49,673 nt of DNA from Wenzhouxiangella sp. (GTDB lineage: Bacteria; Pseudomonadota; Gammaproteobacteria; Xanthomonadales; Wenzhouxiangellaceae): the NCBI GenBank assembly GCA_007134485.1, contig SLKT01000090.1, positions 1-49,673 of the forward strand. Reading direction: 5' to 3'. How positions within the stretch are numbered: the first letter of the stretch is position 1; every line of letters begins with the position of its first letter. Made by a program: the position numbers and the translations under genes. Positions 1 to 7,564 of the stretch are shown here, piece by piece. The notes under the pieces were generated by a model. It was not told the origin of the DNA. It saw only the letters and a list, made by a program, of their open reading frames with translations, and did no database searches.

Positions 1-102
1 GAACCCGAACCGGAACCCGAACCGGAACCAGAACCTGAGCCAGAACCCGAGCCAGAACCCGAGCCAGAACCCGAACCGGAACCCGAACCGGAACCCGAAC
101 CC
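1..102 (+). repeat. In-frame (Glu-Pro)n coding repeat
   Basis: Seventeen consecutive Glu-Pro dipeptides are encoded by a 6-nt unit (GAR CCN), and the array runs off the left edge. Codons alternate between gaa/gag and ccc/ccg/cca/cct, so the array is imperfect at DNA level although perfect at protein level. It ends in EAAPSRSPV before the mutase domain. It probably forms a stiff, extended, strongly acidic spacer between an upstream (possibly membrane) domain and the cytoplasmic mutase domain. Such arrays can change length by slippage in 6-nt steps without breaking the frame. Confidence 0.95.
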
Positions 103-1500
103 GAGGCGGCGCCCTCACGCTCACCGGTGGTGGATCCGGCACTGTTCCGGCTTGGCGAAATCAGTGGGGCCGTCGAGAAAACCCTGGATGCTCGCACCGC
201 GACACTGATCGGCCAGGCCATTGGTTCCCGGGCCCGCTCACAGGGGCTATCACGCATCATGGTCGGTCGTGACGGGCGCATGCATGGGGCGATGCTGCTT
301 TCGGCAGTGACCCAGGGATTGCGCTCGACCGGCATCGATGTCATCGATGCCGGAGCCGTGCCGATTCCAGTGCTCAATGCGGCAGCCATGGAAGCGACCG
401 AAGGATCCAGCGTGATGGTCACCGGCTCCCACCATGAACCTGAACGCAACGGCCTGCGGGTTCACCTGGCCGGTCAGGTCGTTCATGGCGATGGCATTCA
501 GGATCTGTTCCGGCGCATCCAGGAAGGTGACCTCGCCAGCGGCAACGGCGAAATCGAAGAGGCCAGTATCATCGAGTCTTATGTCGACAAGATCAGTATC
601 GATATTCAACTCGAACGACCACTGAAGGTTGTGGTCGATTGCGGCAACGGCATCACCGGGACCGTTGCACCCCAGGCGCTCGCTGGCATCGGCGCCGACG
701 TGATCCCGCTGTATGCCGATGTCGACGGCAGCTTCCCCAACCATTTGCCCGATCCGGCCAATCCGGAAAACCTCGAGGACCTCAAGCTCTGCGTTCGGAA
801 TTTTCAGGCGGACCTGGGCATCGCTTTCGATGGTGACGGCGATCGCCTGGGCATAGTGGCCGACGACGGCAATATCGTCTGGCCGGATCAGATTCTGATG
901 CTGCTGGCAACCGACATTCTTGCTCGTCATGATCAGGTTGCGGTGGTTCACGGGGTCGAATGCAGCGCCCATCTGATCGAGATGATCGAGCAGGCCGGAG
1001 GTCGATCGGTCGTGGTCAGAAGCGCCGAGCATTACGTGGCTGACAGGATGGCCGAGGAAGATGCTCTGCTGGGCGGCCTGCTCAGTGGTCACTTTTTCAT
1101 CGCCGAACGCTGGCACGGCTTCGACGATGCCTTGTACGCCAGCGCTCGTTTGCTGGAGATCCTGGCCGCCGACTCACGACCCTTGTCTCAGATCCTGGCT
1201 GAGCTCCCGAAAACCTACTCGACGCCCGAAGTCCGCATCGAATTCGACCAGCAGTCGCAGGTCGAGGCGCTGGTCAATGGTCTGGTTTCCGACGGTGACT
1301 TCGCGGACGGAGAAATTTCGACCACAGACGGATTGCGAGTCAACTTTGCCGATGGCTGGGGCGTGGTGCGCGCGTCACATACAGGCCCCGAGCTGGTCAT
1401 GCGCTTCGAGGGAGAGAACCCCAAGGCGCTCAATCGCATCAAGACCCTGTTAAAAAAGCAACTCAAGGCGCAAGATCCGAAGTTGAAACTGATGTTTTGA
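1..1500 (+). CDS. AlgC-like phosphomannomutase/phosphoglucomutase domain protein (5' end outside window)
   Basis: The reading frame is open from base 1, so the N-terminus lies upstream. A GTG at 127 would give a bare 457-residue mutase, but the frame continues upstream through an acidic Glu-Pro linker, so this is the C-terminal domain of a longer protein. Long AlgC forms with an N-terminal membrane part are known in pseudomonads (family knowledge). The four-domain alpha-D-phosphohexomutase fold is clear along its whole length. The catalytic serine loop TGSH (Ser codon 427-429), the metal loop DGDGDR (829-846) and the phosphate loop RASHTGPELVMRF are present. However, several residues I recall as sugar- or phosphate-binding in Pseudomonas AlgC are replaced: FRAYDIRG reads FRLGEISG (145-168), the sugar loop GEMSGH reads GLLSGH (1075-1092), and DVKC reads GVEC. 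The fold assignment is secure; mutase activity is doubtful. The 3' end overlaps rluE by 4 nt. Confidence 0.9.
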   Translation, partial: EPEPEPEPEPEPEPEPEPEPEPEPEPEPEPEPEPEAAPSRSPVVDPALFRLGEISGAVEKTLDARTATLIGQAIGSRARSQGLSRIMVGRDGRMHGAMLLSAVTQGLRSTGIDVIDAGAVPIPVLNAAAMEATEGSSVMVTGSHHEPERNGLRVHLAGQVVHGDGIQDLFRRIQEGDLASGNGEIEEASIIESYVDKISIDIQLERPLKVVVDCGNGITGTVAPQALAGIGADVIPLYADVDGSFPNHLPDPANPENLEDLKLCVRNFQADLGIAFDGDGDRLGIVADDGNIVWPDQILMLLATDILARHDQVAVVHGVECSAHLIEMIEQAGGRSVVVRSAEHYVADRMAEEDALLGGLLSGHFFIAERWHGFDDALYASARLLEILAADSRPLSQILAELPKTYSTPEVRIEFDQQSQVEALVNGLVSDGDFADGEISTTDGLRVNFADGWGVVRASHTGPELVMRFEGENPKALNRIKTLLKKQLKAQDPKLKLMF

Positions 1501-2042
1501 GCACCATCGTTTTCAACAAACCGTTCAAGGTCTTGAGCCAATTCACCGACCGCCAGGGCAGGGCCACTCTGGCCGATTACATCGACCTGCCCGGCATCTA
1601 TGCGGCCGGTCGGCTGGACTATGACAGCGAGGGTGTGCTGGTACTGACCGATGACCGCCTGCTCAAGGCGCGCCTGACCGATCCGCGCCATGAAACCCCG
1701 AAGACCTACCTGGCCCAGGTCGAGGGCCGCCCGAGCGTCCAATCCCTGACCCGGCTGGAACGCGGACCGCACCTGAAGGATGGGCCGACGCGACCGGCCC
1801 GGGTCGAGCTATTGAATCGAGCGCCCGGCTGGCTGTGGTCGCGCCAACCGCCAATCGCGCCACGCGCCGGAAAAGCGGTTGCATGGCTGGAAATCACCAT
1901 CACCGAGGGACGCAACCGCCAGGTCCGCCGGATGACCGCAGCAGTGGGTTTGCCAACCCTGCGTTTGATCCGCACTCGAGTCGGACCCTATCGTATCGAA
2001 TCTCTGCAACCGGGCCAGTATCGGCAGGTTGAAAGCGACTGA
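1497..2042 (+). CDS. rluE: 23S rRNA pseudouridine synthase RluE
   Basis: This is a 181-residue protein of the RsuA/RluB/E/F family. Escherichia coli RluE converts U2457 of 23S rRNA to pseudouridine. It opens with VFNKPFKVLSQFTD and carries the catalytic motif GRLDYDSEG, with the nucleophilic Asp at residue 41 (codon 1617-1619). Also present are the RluE-like segments LEITITEGRNRQVRRMTA and LPTLRLIR. There is no N-terminal S4 domain, as expected for RluE and unlike RsuA or RluB. The start is a TTG that overlaps the upstream stop as TTGA, which points to translational coupling with the mutase-like gene. It is convergent with the dehydrogenase gene, 24 nt away. Confidence 0.92.
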   Translation: MSTIVFNKPFKVLSQFTDRQGRATLADYIDLPGIYAAGRLDYDSEGVLVLTDDRLLKARLTDPRHETPKTYLAQVEGRPSVQSLTRLERGPHLKDGPTRPARVELLNRAPGWLWSRQPPIAPRAGKAVAWLEITITEGRNRQVRRMTAAVGLPTLRLIRTRVGPYRIESLQPGQYRQVESD

Positions 2043-2066
2043 AATCGCCCCACCCAACTGGATGGT

Positions 2067-3041
2067 TCAATACACCACCCGGTGGCACAGCACCTGGTCG
2101 GCGGACTCGACCAGTTTCGGCATGATCCTCGGCAGTTCGGAGAAGGCGCTTTCCCCGCTGATCAGTCCATCCAGAACCGGATCGACCAGCAATTCAAGGG
2201 CCTTGGCCATGCGGCGGCGATGATCCCAGCGTGAGCGCCGCTCGACCGGTAACTGGCCGACCTGGCTGGATCGAAGGGTCAGCCGTCGTGAATGAAACGA
2301 CTCGCCCAGGGCCAGGCGAGGCTGCCTGGCGCCGTACCAGCTCATTTCAGCAATCATCGCCTCGTCTCCGGCAAGCTGAAGTGCCCGGGCCAGTCCGGCC
2401 TGGGCGCCGCTGGCATGAATGACCACATCCTGCTCGCTCGGCGCCTGTTCGGGCAAGGCGAACTGCACGCCCAGCGATTCGGCCAGTGGACGACGGTTCG
2501 GGTCGATATCGACGAGCGTGGTCTCGGTGCCCGGTATCCGTCCGGCCAGCCACGCGCACAGGGCGCCCACCACCCCGGCGCCAATGATGACGACCTTGTC
2601 GCCGGGACCGATCCGACTGTCCCAGATTCCGTTCAGGGCAGTTTCCATGTTGGCGGCCAGTACGGCGCGGCTGGCGGGCACGCCGTCGGGCAGCACATGC
2701 ACCGCACCGGCGGGCACCTGATACCGTTCCTGGTGCGGATACAGGCAAAACACCTCGCGCCCGGACAGGTTCTCCGGACCGGCTTCCACGATGCCGACAC
2801 TGGCGTAGCCGTACTTGACCGGCGCGGGAAAATCACCCTGCTGGAATGGACAGCGCATGCGGGCAAACTCGCTTTCGGGAACCTGACCGTGAAAGACCAG
2901 GGATTCGGTGCCGCGAGAGATGGCACTGTACAGGGCGCGCACCACGACGCGGTCATCGTATGATTCGACCGAAATCTCCTCCTCGCGGAGTTCTCCGCGC
3001 CCGGGGGCGGCCACCCAGAAAGCCCTGGTTTTCACTGTCAT
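2067..3041 (-). CDS. MDR-superfamily dehydrogenase lacking zinc ligands
   Basis: A 324-residue medium-chain dehydrogenase/reductase-like protein. The chosen ATG at 3041 gives MTVKTRAFWV; a longer frame exists upstream but lacks family-like sequence. The N-terminal GroES-like part contains LYSAISRGTESLVFHG and KYGYASVGIVEAG. The Rossmann part has VVIIGAGVVGALCAWLAG followed by the acidic end of beta-2, LVDIDPNR, which suggests NAD(H). The usual catalytic-zinc cysteine (CxxD) and GHE histidine are replaced by SRGTE and KYGYA, and there is no structural-zinc lobe, so it is probably zinc-independent. The substrate cannot be read from the sequence. The gene diverges from the CDP-alcohol phosphatidyltransferase gene over a 67-nt gap, so control may be shared. 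Confidence 0.75.
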   Translation of the reverse strand: MTVKTRAFWVAAPGRGELREEEISVESYDDRVVVRALYSAISRGTESLVFHGQVPESEFARMRCPFQQGDFPAPVKYGYASVGIVEAGPENLSGREVFCLYPHQERYQVPAGAVHVLPDGVPASRAVLAANMETALNGIWDSRIGPGDKVVIIGAGVVGALCAWLAGRIPGTETTLVDIDPNRRPLAESLGVQFALPEQAPSEQDVVIHASGAQAGLARALQLAGDEAMIAEMSWYGARQPRLALGESFHSRRLTLRSSQVGQLPVERRSRWDHRRRMAKALELLVDPVLDGLISGESAFSELPRIMPKLVESADQVLCHRVVY

Positions 3042-3108
3042 GATCCAAGCCTGCCCGAGGAGCGGGCATTGACGCAAGTTTAATCGTCCCTGAAGTATCC
3101 TCTGGTAC

Positions 3109-3849
3109 GTGGTGAAAGGAAGTGAATCGCCCAAGCTGGTCCCGGAGCTGATCATCGGATTGATACCGATGGGCGTGCTGGCGCTGGCTTTCGGGGCATG
3201 GGTCGAAGCACACTGGATGGTGGCGCTGACGGCTATCGCACTCTATGGGTTGTTGACAGGATTGTTGTTCCGAGAGGGCAGTTCCCGGCTGCCCCGGCTC
3301 GGTTGGGCCAATCGGATCACCCTGCTGCGGGCCATGCTGGTGACGCTGCCGGCCGCGGCACTGCTGCAGCCCCAACTGTTCATCGATGCCGGCTGGACGA
3401 TGGCCCTGGTGGCCTTGACGGTTCTGTTGCTCGACGGCCTTGATGGCTATCTGGCGCGCACCCTGAATGAAGAAAGTGAATTCGGAGCCCGCTTCGACAT
3501 GGAGGTCGATGCCGCGCTGATATTCGTGCTCTGCCTCGGGCTGGCCCTGTCCAGCGCGATCGGGATCTGGGTGCTGGCGATCGGTCTGATGCGCTACGCG
3601 TTCCTGGCCGCAATGGTGATCTGGCCATGGCTGTCGCGACCCCTGCCGGATAGTGTTCGCCGCAAAGCGGTGTGTGTGTGGCAGATGACCTGTCTGGTGC
3701 TGGCCACCACTCCCCTGTTCGGGCCCGGCGTCAATGCGATGATTCTGGCCAGTGCGCTGATCGCGCTGGTGCTGTCCTTTGCCGGCGATGTTGCATGGCT
3801 GTATCGCCGGCGGGATTCCAACCCAACCGCCTCCTGGAGGATGTCATGA
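3109..3849 (+). CDS. CDP-alcohol phosphatidyltransferase family membrane protein
   Basis: A 246-residue integral membrane enzyme with about six hydrophobic helices. The family signature D-G-x2-A-R-x8-G-x3-D-x3-D is complete: DGLDGYLAR, then GARFDMEVD. These aspartates bind the metal and the CDP-alcohol. The family moves a phosphatidyl or phospho-alcohol group from a CDP-linked donor to an acceptor alcohol, as in phosphatidylglycerophosphate or phosphatidylinositol synthesis. The acceptor cannot be told here. The start is GTG (3109), and the first 55 residues are an extra hydrophobic region ahead of the usual LPRLGWANRITLLRA beginning. The stop overlaps the yceI-like start (ATGA), so the two genes are translationally coupled. 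Confidence 0.85.
   Translation: MVKGSESPKLVPELIIGLIPMGVLALAFGAWVEAHWMVALTAIALYGLLTGLLFREGSSRLPRLGWANRITLLRAMLVTLPAAALLQPQLFIDAGWTMALVALTVLLLDGLDGYLARTLNEESEFGARFDMEVDAALIFVLCLGLALSSAIGIWVLAIGLMRYAFLAAMVIWPWLSRPLPDSVRRKAVCVWQMTCLVLATTPLFGPGVNAMILASALIALVLSFAGDVAWLYRRRDSNPTASWRMS
3836..3848 (+). promoter_or_regulatory. Ribosome binding site deciding the YceI start
   Basis: GGAGG at 3836-3840 lies 5 nt before the ATG at 3846. It is inside the end of the upstream gene. Together with the signal peptide that begins at this ATG, it rules out the longer upstream reading of the frame. Confidence 0.75.
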
Positions 3850-4427
3850 AATTATCCCTGTTGACCACAATCCTGCTGGCCCTGGCCGTCAATGCCGCCT
3901 GGGCCGAGCCACGCGAATTCAAGATTGATACAGAGCATTTCTCGATCGCATTCGCCGTGGATCATGTCGGCTATGCCGATCAGCTTGGCCTGTTTCTCGA
4001 GGCCGAGGGGCATTTCATCTACGACGAGGATGCCAACGAGTTGCATGAAGGCGAGGTGATCGTCACGGCCGACAGCGTGTTCACCAACCACGAACGCCGC
4101 GATGATCACCTGCGCAACGAGGATTTTCTCCATGCCGATCGCTACGACACCATTCGCTTCAAGGCCGATCGCTGGGAACCTGAAAATGACCGCAGCGGCA
4201 CCCTGCATGGCGAGCTGACCATGTTGGGTGAAACCCGTCCGGTGGAACTGGACGTGACCATCAACAAGACCGCCGACTATCCGTTCGGCCACCGCGCCTA
4301 CACCCTGGGCCTGTCGGCGACCACCGCCATCAAGCGTAGCGAATGGGGCATGACCTATGCCATCGACGATGGCCTGGTCGGCGACGAAGTGCGCCTGACC
4401 TTCGAGCTCGAGGCGCTGGCGCAATAG
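3846..4427 (+). CDS. Secreted YceI family protein
   Basis: A 193-residue protein with a clean signal peptide (MKLSLLTTILLALAVNAAWA, cleavage after AWA). The mature part is the YceI lipocalin-like barrel: FKIDTEHFSIAF, GYADQLGLFLEAEGHF, a TNHERRDDHLRNEDFLHADRYDTIRF block, LTMLGETRPVELDV and KRSEWGMTYAID. Family members are periplasmic and bind long polyisoprenoid chains, often a quinone-like lipid. The classic H-x-G opening of the barrel is varied here (HVGYADQLGLF). Coupling to a CDP-alcohol phosphatidyltransferase suggests a joint role in membrane lipid or isoprenoid handling (inference). It ends one base before the convergent hrpB stop. Confidence 0.9.
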   Translation: MKLSLLTTILLALAVNAAWAEPREFKIDTEHFSIAFAVDHVGYADQLGLFLEAEGHFIYDEDANELHEGEVIVTADSVFTNHERRDDHLRNEDFLHADRYDTIRFKADRWEPENDRSGTLHGELTMLGETRPVELDVTINKTADYPFGHRAYTLGLSATTAIKRSEWGMTYAIDDGLVGDEVRLTFELEALAQ

Positions 4428-4428
4428 C

Positions 4429-6915
4429 TCAGGATTTGCGCCGCGGGTGTTTGACACCCTCCCGGGCCGGGGCCGATAACGGATCCTCCGGCCAGGGATG
4501 CTTGGGATAGCGCCCGCGCATGTCCTTGCGCACATCCGGGTAAGCATTTTTCCAGAAACTTTCGATATCCGCCGTCACCGCCAGCGGCCGGCCCGCCGGT
4601 GAAAGCAGGTGCAATACCAGTGGGATCCGTCCGTGCGCCAGGGTCGGGTGGCGTGTCATCCCGAACAGGCTTTGCAGCTTGGTCGCCAGGACCGGGCCAC
4701 CCTCGGCGCAATAGTCGATTCGAACCCGTCGTCCAGTCGGGATACTCAAATGGGTGGGCAAGAGCGCGTCCAGTCGAGCCGGCAATTCCGGATGCAGGCG
4801 GGTTTTCAGGGCCATGACCGGGTCGATTCGCCTGAGCTCGGCCAGTCGCTTCCTGCCGGCCAGGAAAGGCGCAAACCAGGTATCGAGCTCTTCCATGAGC
4901 GTTGGCTCGCTGAAGTCCGGCCACTGATCCGGATCGATGCTGTGCGCCAGGCGCACCCGGGCCAGCCACTGGCGCGCCGGTTCCTTCCATTCGAGCACGT
5001 CCAGTCCGCGCTTGCGAACGGCATCCAGCAAGCCGGCCTCCAGCACTTCCGGCGCTAGCTCATCCACGGCCTGCTCTTCAAGGACCAACTCACCCAACCG
5101 ACGCCTTCGAAAGGCCCGCACCATGCCGCGTTGCTCATCCCACTCGGCCTCGACCTGTTCGCGGACATGGTCGGCCAGGTCATGGGCCAGATCATCGGGC
5201 AACACCGCCGAGGCCAGAAAGATTCGCGCCTGGCGCGCCTGACCATCAAGCTCGGCAGCCACCAGCCAGGGACTGCCTGCCAGCGGGTCATCCTCGAAGA
5301 CAAAGGCGCCACGGCCGTTGCTCAGGCGGAAATGTCCGCGGGGTCCACGCGCCCGGCCAATTCGATCCGGGAAGGCCAGCGCCAACAGACGCCCGATGGC
5401 ACGATCCCGGTCGGTTTCCTGGTCGGCATTTCCTCCATGGCCCTTGTGCAGTGAACCGGCCAGTTGGCGAACCTGTTTCAGGCGACCTCCATGCACCCCG
5501 TTTCCAGCGCCCGAAACGAGTGCCTGGTAACGCAGCGCCAGATCGGCGCCGGGCCGGTCGATGAGAATGTCGGGCTCGCTGAGCAAGGCCGCCAGACTGG
5601 CCGCCATTCGACCCCAACCGCGCTTGCGACCGACCAGAACCATGTGAGCCAGACGGGGATGCAGGCCGACCTTGAGCATTTCGCCCCCGTGCGCGGTCAT
5701 CAGGCCGTCTTCATCCAGCGCGTCCAACCATTGCAGCAACTCTCGCGCCTGATTGAAATGGGCCGCAGGTGGTGGGTCCAGCCACTGAAGGGTGGATGGA
5801 TCGGTGCAGCCCCAGTGAGCCAGTTCCAGTACCAGCGGGGCCAGGTCGGCCTGCTCGATTTCCGGCGGGGTGAAGGCCGGCAACGAGCGATGCTGGCCTT
5901 GTGACCACAATCGGTAACACACACCGGGCGCCAGACGCCCGGCCCGACCGCTTCGCTGCTCGGCGCTGGCCCTGGAGACCGGTGTCGTGATCAGTCGGTC
6001 CATGCCACTATTGGGATCAAATCCGGACCGACGTTGCAGGCCGGCATCGATCACCACTCGAATGCCCTCGATGGTCAGGCTGGATTCGGCAATCGACGTG
6101 GCCAGCACCACCTTGCGACGGCCCTCGACCGGCGCGGCGATGGCGGCATCCTGTGCCTGGGCGGCCAGATTGCCGTACAACGGCACCAGATCGACATCGT
6201 CCGGCATTTGCTCCTCCAGCCTTTTGGCAACCCGGCGTATTTCGCCAACCCCCGGCAGGAAGACCAGCACCGATCCGGAATCCTCGCCAAGTGACTTGAG
6301 CGTCGTGGCGGCGACATGGGCGAGCAGATCGCGTTCGCGCAGCGGTGGACGATGGCGAACCTCGACCGGATAACTACGGCCCGTGGCATGAACCACCGGA
6401 GCGCCGTCAAGCAACCTGGCCAGGGGCTCGACATCGAGCGTGGCCGACATGATCACAAGGCGAAGATCCTCGCGCAAGGCTTGCTGGGACTCGCGCGCCA
6501 GGGCCAGGCCCAGGTCGGCCTGAAGCGAGCGTTCATGAAACTCGTCAAACAGTACCGCAGCGTAATCCGAAAGCGCCGGATCGGATTGCAACAGCCGGGT
6601 CAGCACCCCCTCGGTGACGATCTCGATTCGGGTTTGCGCGGACACACGACTGTCCAGCCGCACTCGATAGCCGACCGTCGCACCCACCGACTCATTGAGT
6701 TGGCGGGCCATGAATCTGGCCGCCGCCCGCGCCGCCAGCCGCCGCGGCTCGAGCATCAAAATCTTTTGGTCAACCAACCAGTCGGCCTCCAGCAAGGCCG
6801 GCGGCACCCGGGTGGTCTTGCCCGCCCCGGGCGGGGCCTGCAGCAACACGGTATTGTGAGCACTCAACGCCCGCAACAACTCCGGAATCGCATCGTCTAC
6901 AGGAAACCTCGCCAT
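4429..6915 (-). CDS. hrpB: ATP-dependent RNA helicase HrpB
   Basis: An 828-residue superfamily 2 DEAH/RHA-type helicase, close to the usual 800-850 residues for HrpB. Walker A is APPGAGKTT (about residues 27-35), the DEAH-box variant is DEFH (124-127), and motif III is SAT (157-159). SIAESSLTIEGIRVVIDAG and the motif VI-like SAEQRSGRAGRLAPGVCYRLW follow. The C-terminal HrpB-specific part includes PSGRRVRIDY-like and HLLSPAGRPLAVTADIESFWKNAYPDVRKDMRGRYPKHPWPEDP segments. HrpB proteins are cytoplasmic, and their RNA targets are mostly unknown. The gene stands alone on its strand and meets the yceI-like gene tail to tail with a single base between the stops. Confidence 0.95.
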   Translation of the reverse strand: MARFPVDDAIPELLRALSAHNTVLLQAPPGAGKTTRVPPALLEADWLVDQKILMLEPRRLAARAAARFMARQLNESVGATVGYRVRLDSRVSAQTRIEIVTEGVLTRLLQSDPALSDYAAVLFDEFHERSLQADLGLALARESQQALREDLRLVIMSATLDVEPLARLLDGAPVVHATGRSYPVEVRHRPPLRERDLLAHVAATTLKSLGEDSGSVLVFLPGVGEIRRVAKRLEEQMPDDVDLVPLYGNLAAQAQDAAIAAPVEGRRKVVLATSIAESSLTIEGIRVVIDAGLQRRSGFDPNSGMDRLITTPVSRASAEQRSGRAGRLAPGVCYRLWSQGQHRSLPAFTPPEIEQADLAPLVLELAHWGCTDPSTLQWLDPPPAAHFNQARELLQWLDALDEDGLMTAHGGEMLKVGLHPRLAHMVLVGRKRGWGRMAASLAALLSEPDILIDRPGADLALRYQALVSGAGNGVHGGRLKQVRQLAGSLHKGHGGNADQETDRDRAIGRLLALAFPDRIGRARGPRGHFRLSNGRGAFVFEDDPLAGSPWLVAAELDGQARQARIFLASAVLPDDLAHDLADHVREQVEAEWDEQRGMVRAFRRRRLGELVLEEQAVDELAPEVLEAGLLDAVRKRGLDVLEWKEPARQWLARVRLAHSIDPDQWPDFSEPTLMEELDTWFAPFLAGRKRLAELRRIDPVMALKTRLHPELPARLDALLPTHLSIPTGRRVRIDYCAEGGPVLATKLQSLFGMTRHPTLAHGRIPLVLHLLSPAGRPLAVTADIESFWKNAYPDVRKDMRGRYPKHPWPEDPLSAPAREGVKHPRRKS

Positions 6916-6944
6916 CGAACCTCAGCAAGCCCCAATCCCGAAGC

Positions 6945-6985
6945 CACCCCCCTGACCCCCGACCCCTGATCCCTGACCCCTGTCC
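6945..6985. repeat. Imperfect heptamer repeat (CCCTGAC / GTCAGGG)
   Basis: In the 73-nt gap between hrpB and the thioredoxin-like gene, a C-rich tract repeats units of about seven bases: CCCTGAC, CCCCGAC, CCCTGAT, CCCTGAC, CCCTG. Short heptamer tracts of this sort lie between genes in several Xanthomonadales (general recollection). Function is unknown. It lies immediately downstream of the thioredoxin-like gene's stop and upstream of the hrpB start. Confidence 0.7.
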
Positions 6986-6988
6986 TTC

Positions 6989-7549
6989 CTACCCACTGCG
7001 CCACTTGATATTGCAGCCGATCGACGGCTTCTGCTCGCCGGCCACTTCCCGGCCCTCGAGCAAGGCATCAAGCGCGGCTCGCACATCCTTGCCGGTGACC
7101 TCGATGCCGTTGCCCGGGCGCGAATCGTCAAGCTGGCCGCGGTAGACCAGCTTGCGCTGAGCATCGAAAATGTAAAAGTCAGGGGTGCAGGCCGCATCGT
7201 ATGCACGTGCGGTGTTCTGGGACTCATCGAACAGGTAGGGGAATTCGAAACCGGCCGATTCGGCCAGTTCCTTCATGCGTTCGGGCCGGTCCTGCGGATA
7301 ACCGGTGACATCATTGCTGCTGATCGCCACCATGCCGATTTCTCGATCGCGATAATCCTGACCCAGTCGAACCAGCTCTGCGAGCACGTGCTTGACGAAC
7401 GGGCAATGATTGCAGATGAACATGACCAGTGTGCCCTTTTCGCCAGCTACCTGGTCGAAGCTCACCGTCTGACCGGTGACGGTGTCGGGGAGCGCAAAAT
7501 CAGGCGCCGGAGTCCCCAGCGGCAGCATTCTTGATTCGGTCTTGGCCAT
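6989..7549 (-). CDS. Thioredoxin-like (AhpC/TSA-Redoxin) protein with CNHC motif
   Basis: A 186-residue cytoplasmic thioredoxin-fold protein of the type that begins LPLGTPAPDFALPDTVTGQ and has the redox motif CNHC in FICNHCPFVKHV. A cis-proline-like AACTPDFYIFD segment and YRGQLDDSRPGN follow, typical of the 180-200-residue 'thioredoxin family protein' group often annotated as alkyl hydroperoxide reductase/thiol-specific antioxidant. No signal peptide is present. The C-terminus KPSIGCNIKWRSG contains a further cysteine, conserved in this group as far as I recall. It starts 15 nt after the kinase stop on the same strand, so it is likely the last gene of the DUF432-mscS-kinase operon. The link could be redox output, or merely co-transcription. 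Confidence 0.88.
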   Translation of the reverse strand: MAKTESRMLPLGTPAPDFALPDTVTGQTVSFDQVAGEKGTLVMFICNHCPFVKHVLAELVRLGQDYRDREIGMVAISSNDVTGYPQDRPERMKELAESAGFEFPYLFDESQNTARAYDAACTPDFYIFDAQRKLVYRGQLDDSRPGNGIEVTGKDVRAALDALLEGREVAGEQKPSIGCNIKWRSG

Positions 7550-7564
7550 GTCGGATTCCTTGGT

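Noticed and set aside
250-1116. Long open frame antisense to the mutase gene
   Set aside because: It is a shadow frame caused by GC-rich codon structure; the sense protein has clear family motifs and the antisense product has none.
3052-3068. Hairpin TGCCCG-AGGAG-CGGGCA with a nearby TTGACG (3069-3074) in the divergent gap
   Set aside because: No acceptable -10 box lies at 16-18 nt from the TTGACG, and the hairpin has no T-run, so neither a promoter nor a terminator is supported.
4427-4429. Near-contact of yceI-like and hrpB stop codons
   Set aside because: Tight convergent spacing is common in compact genomes and needs no special explanation.
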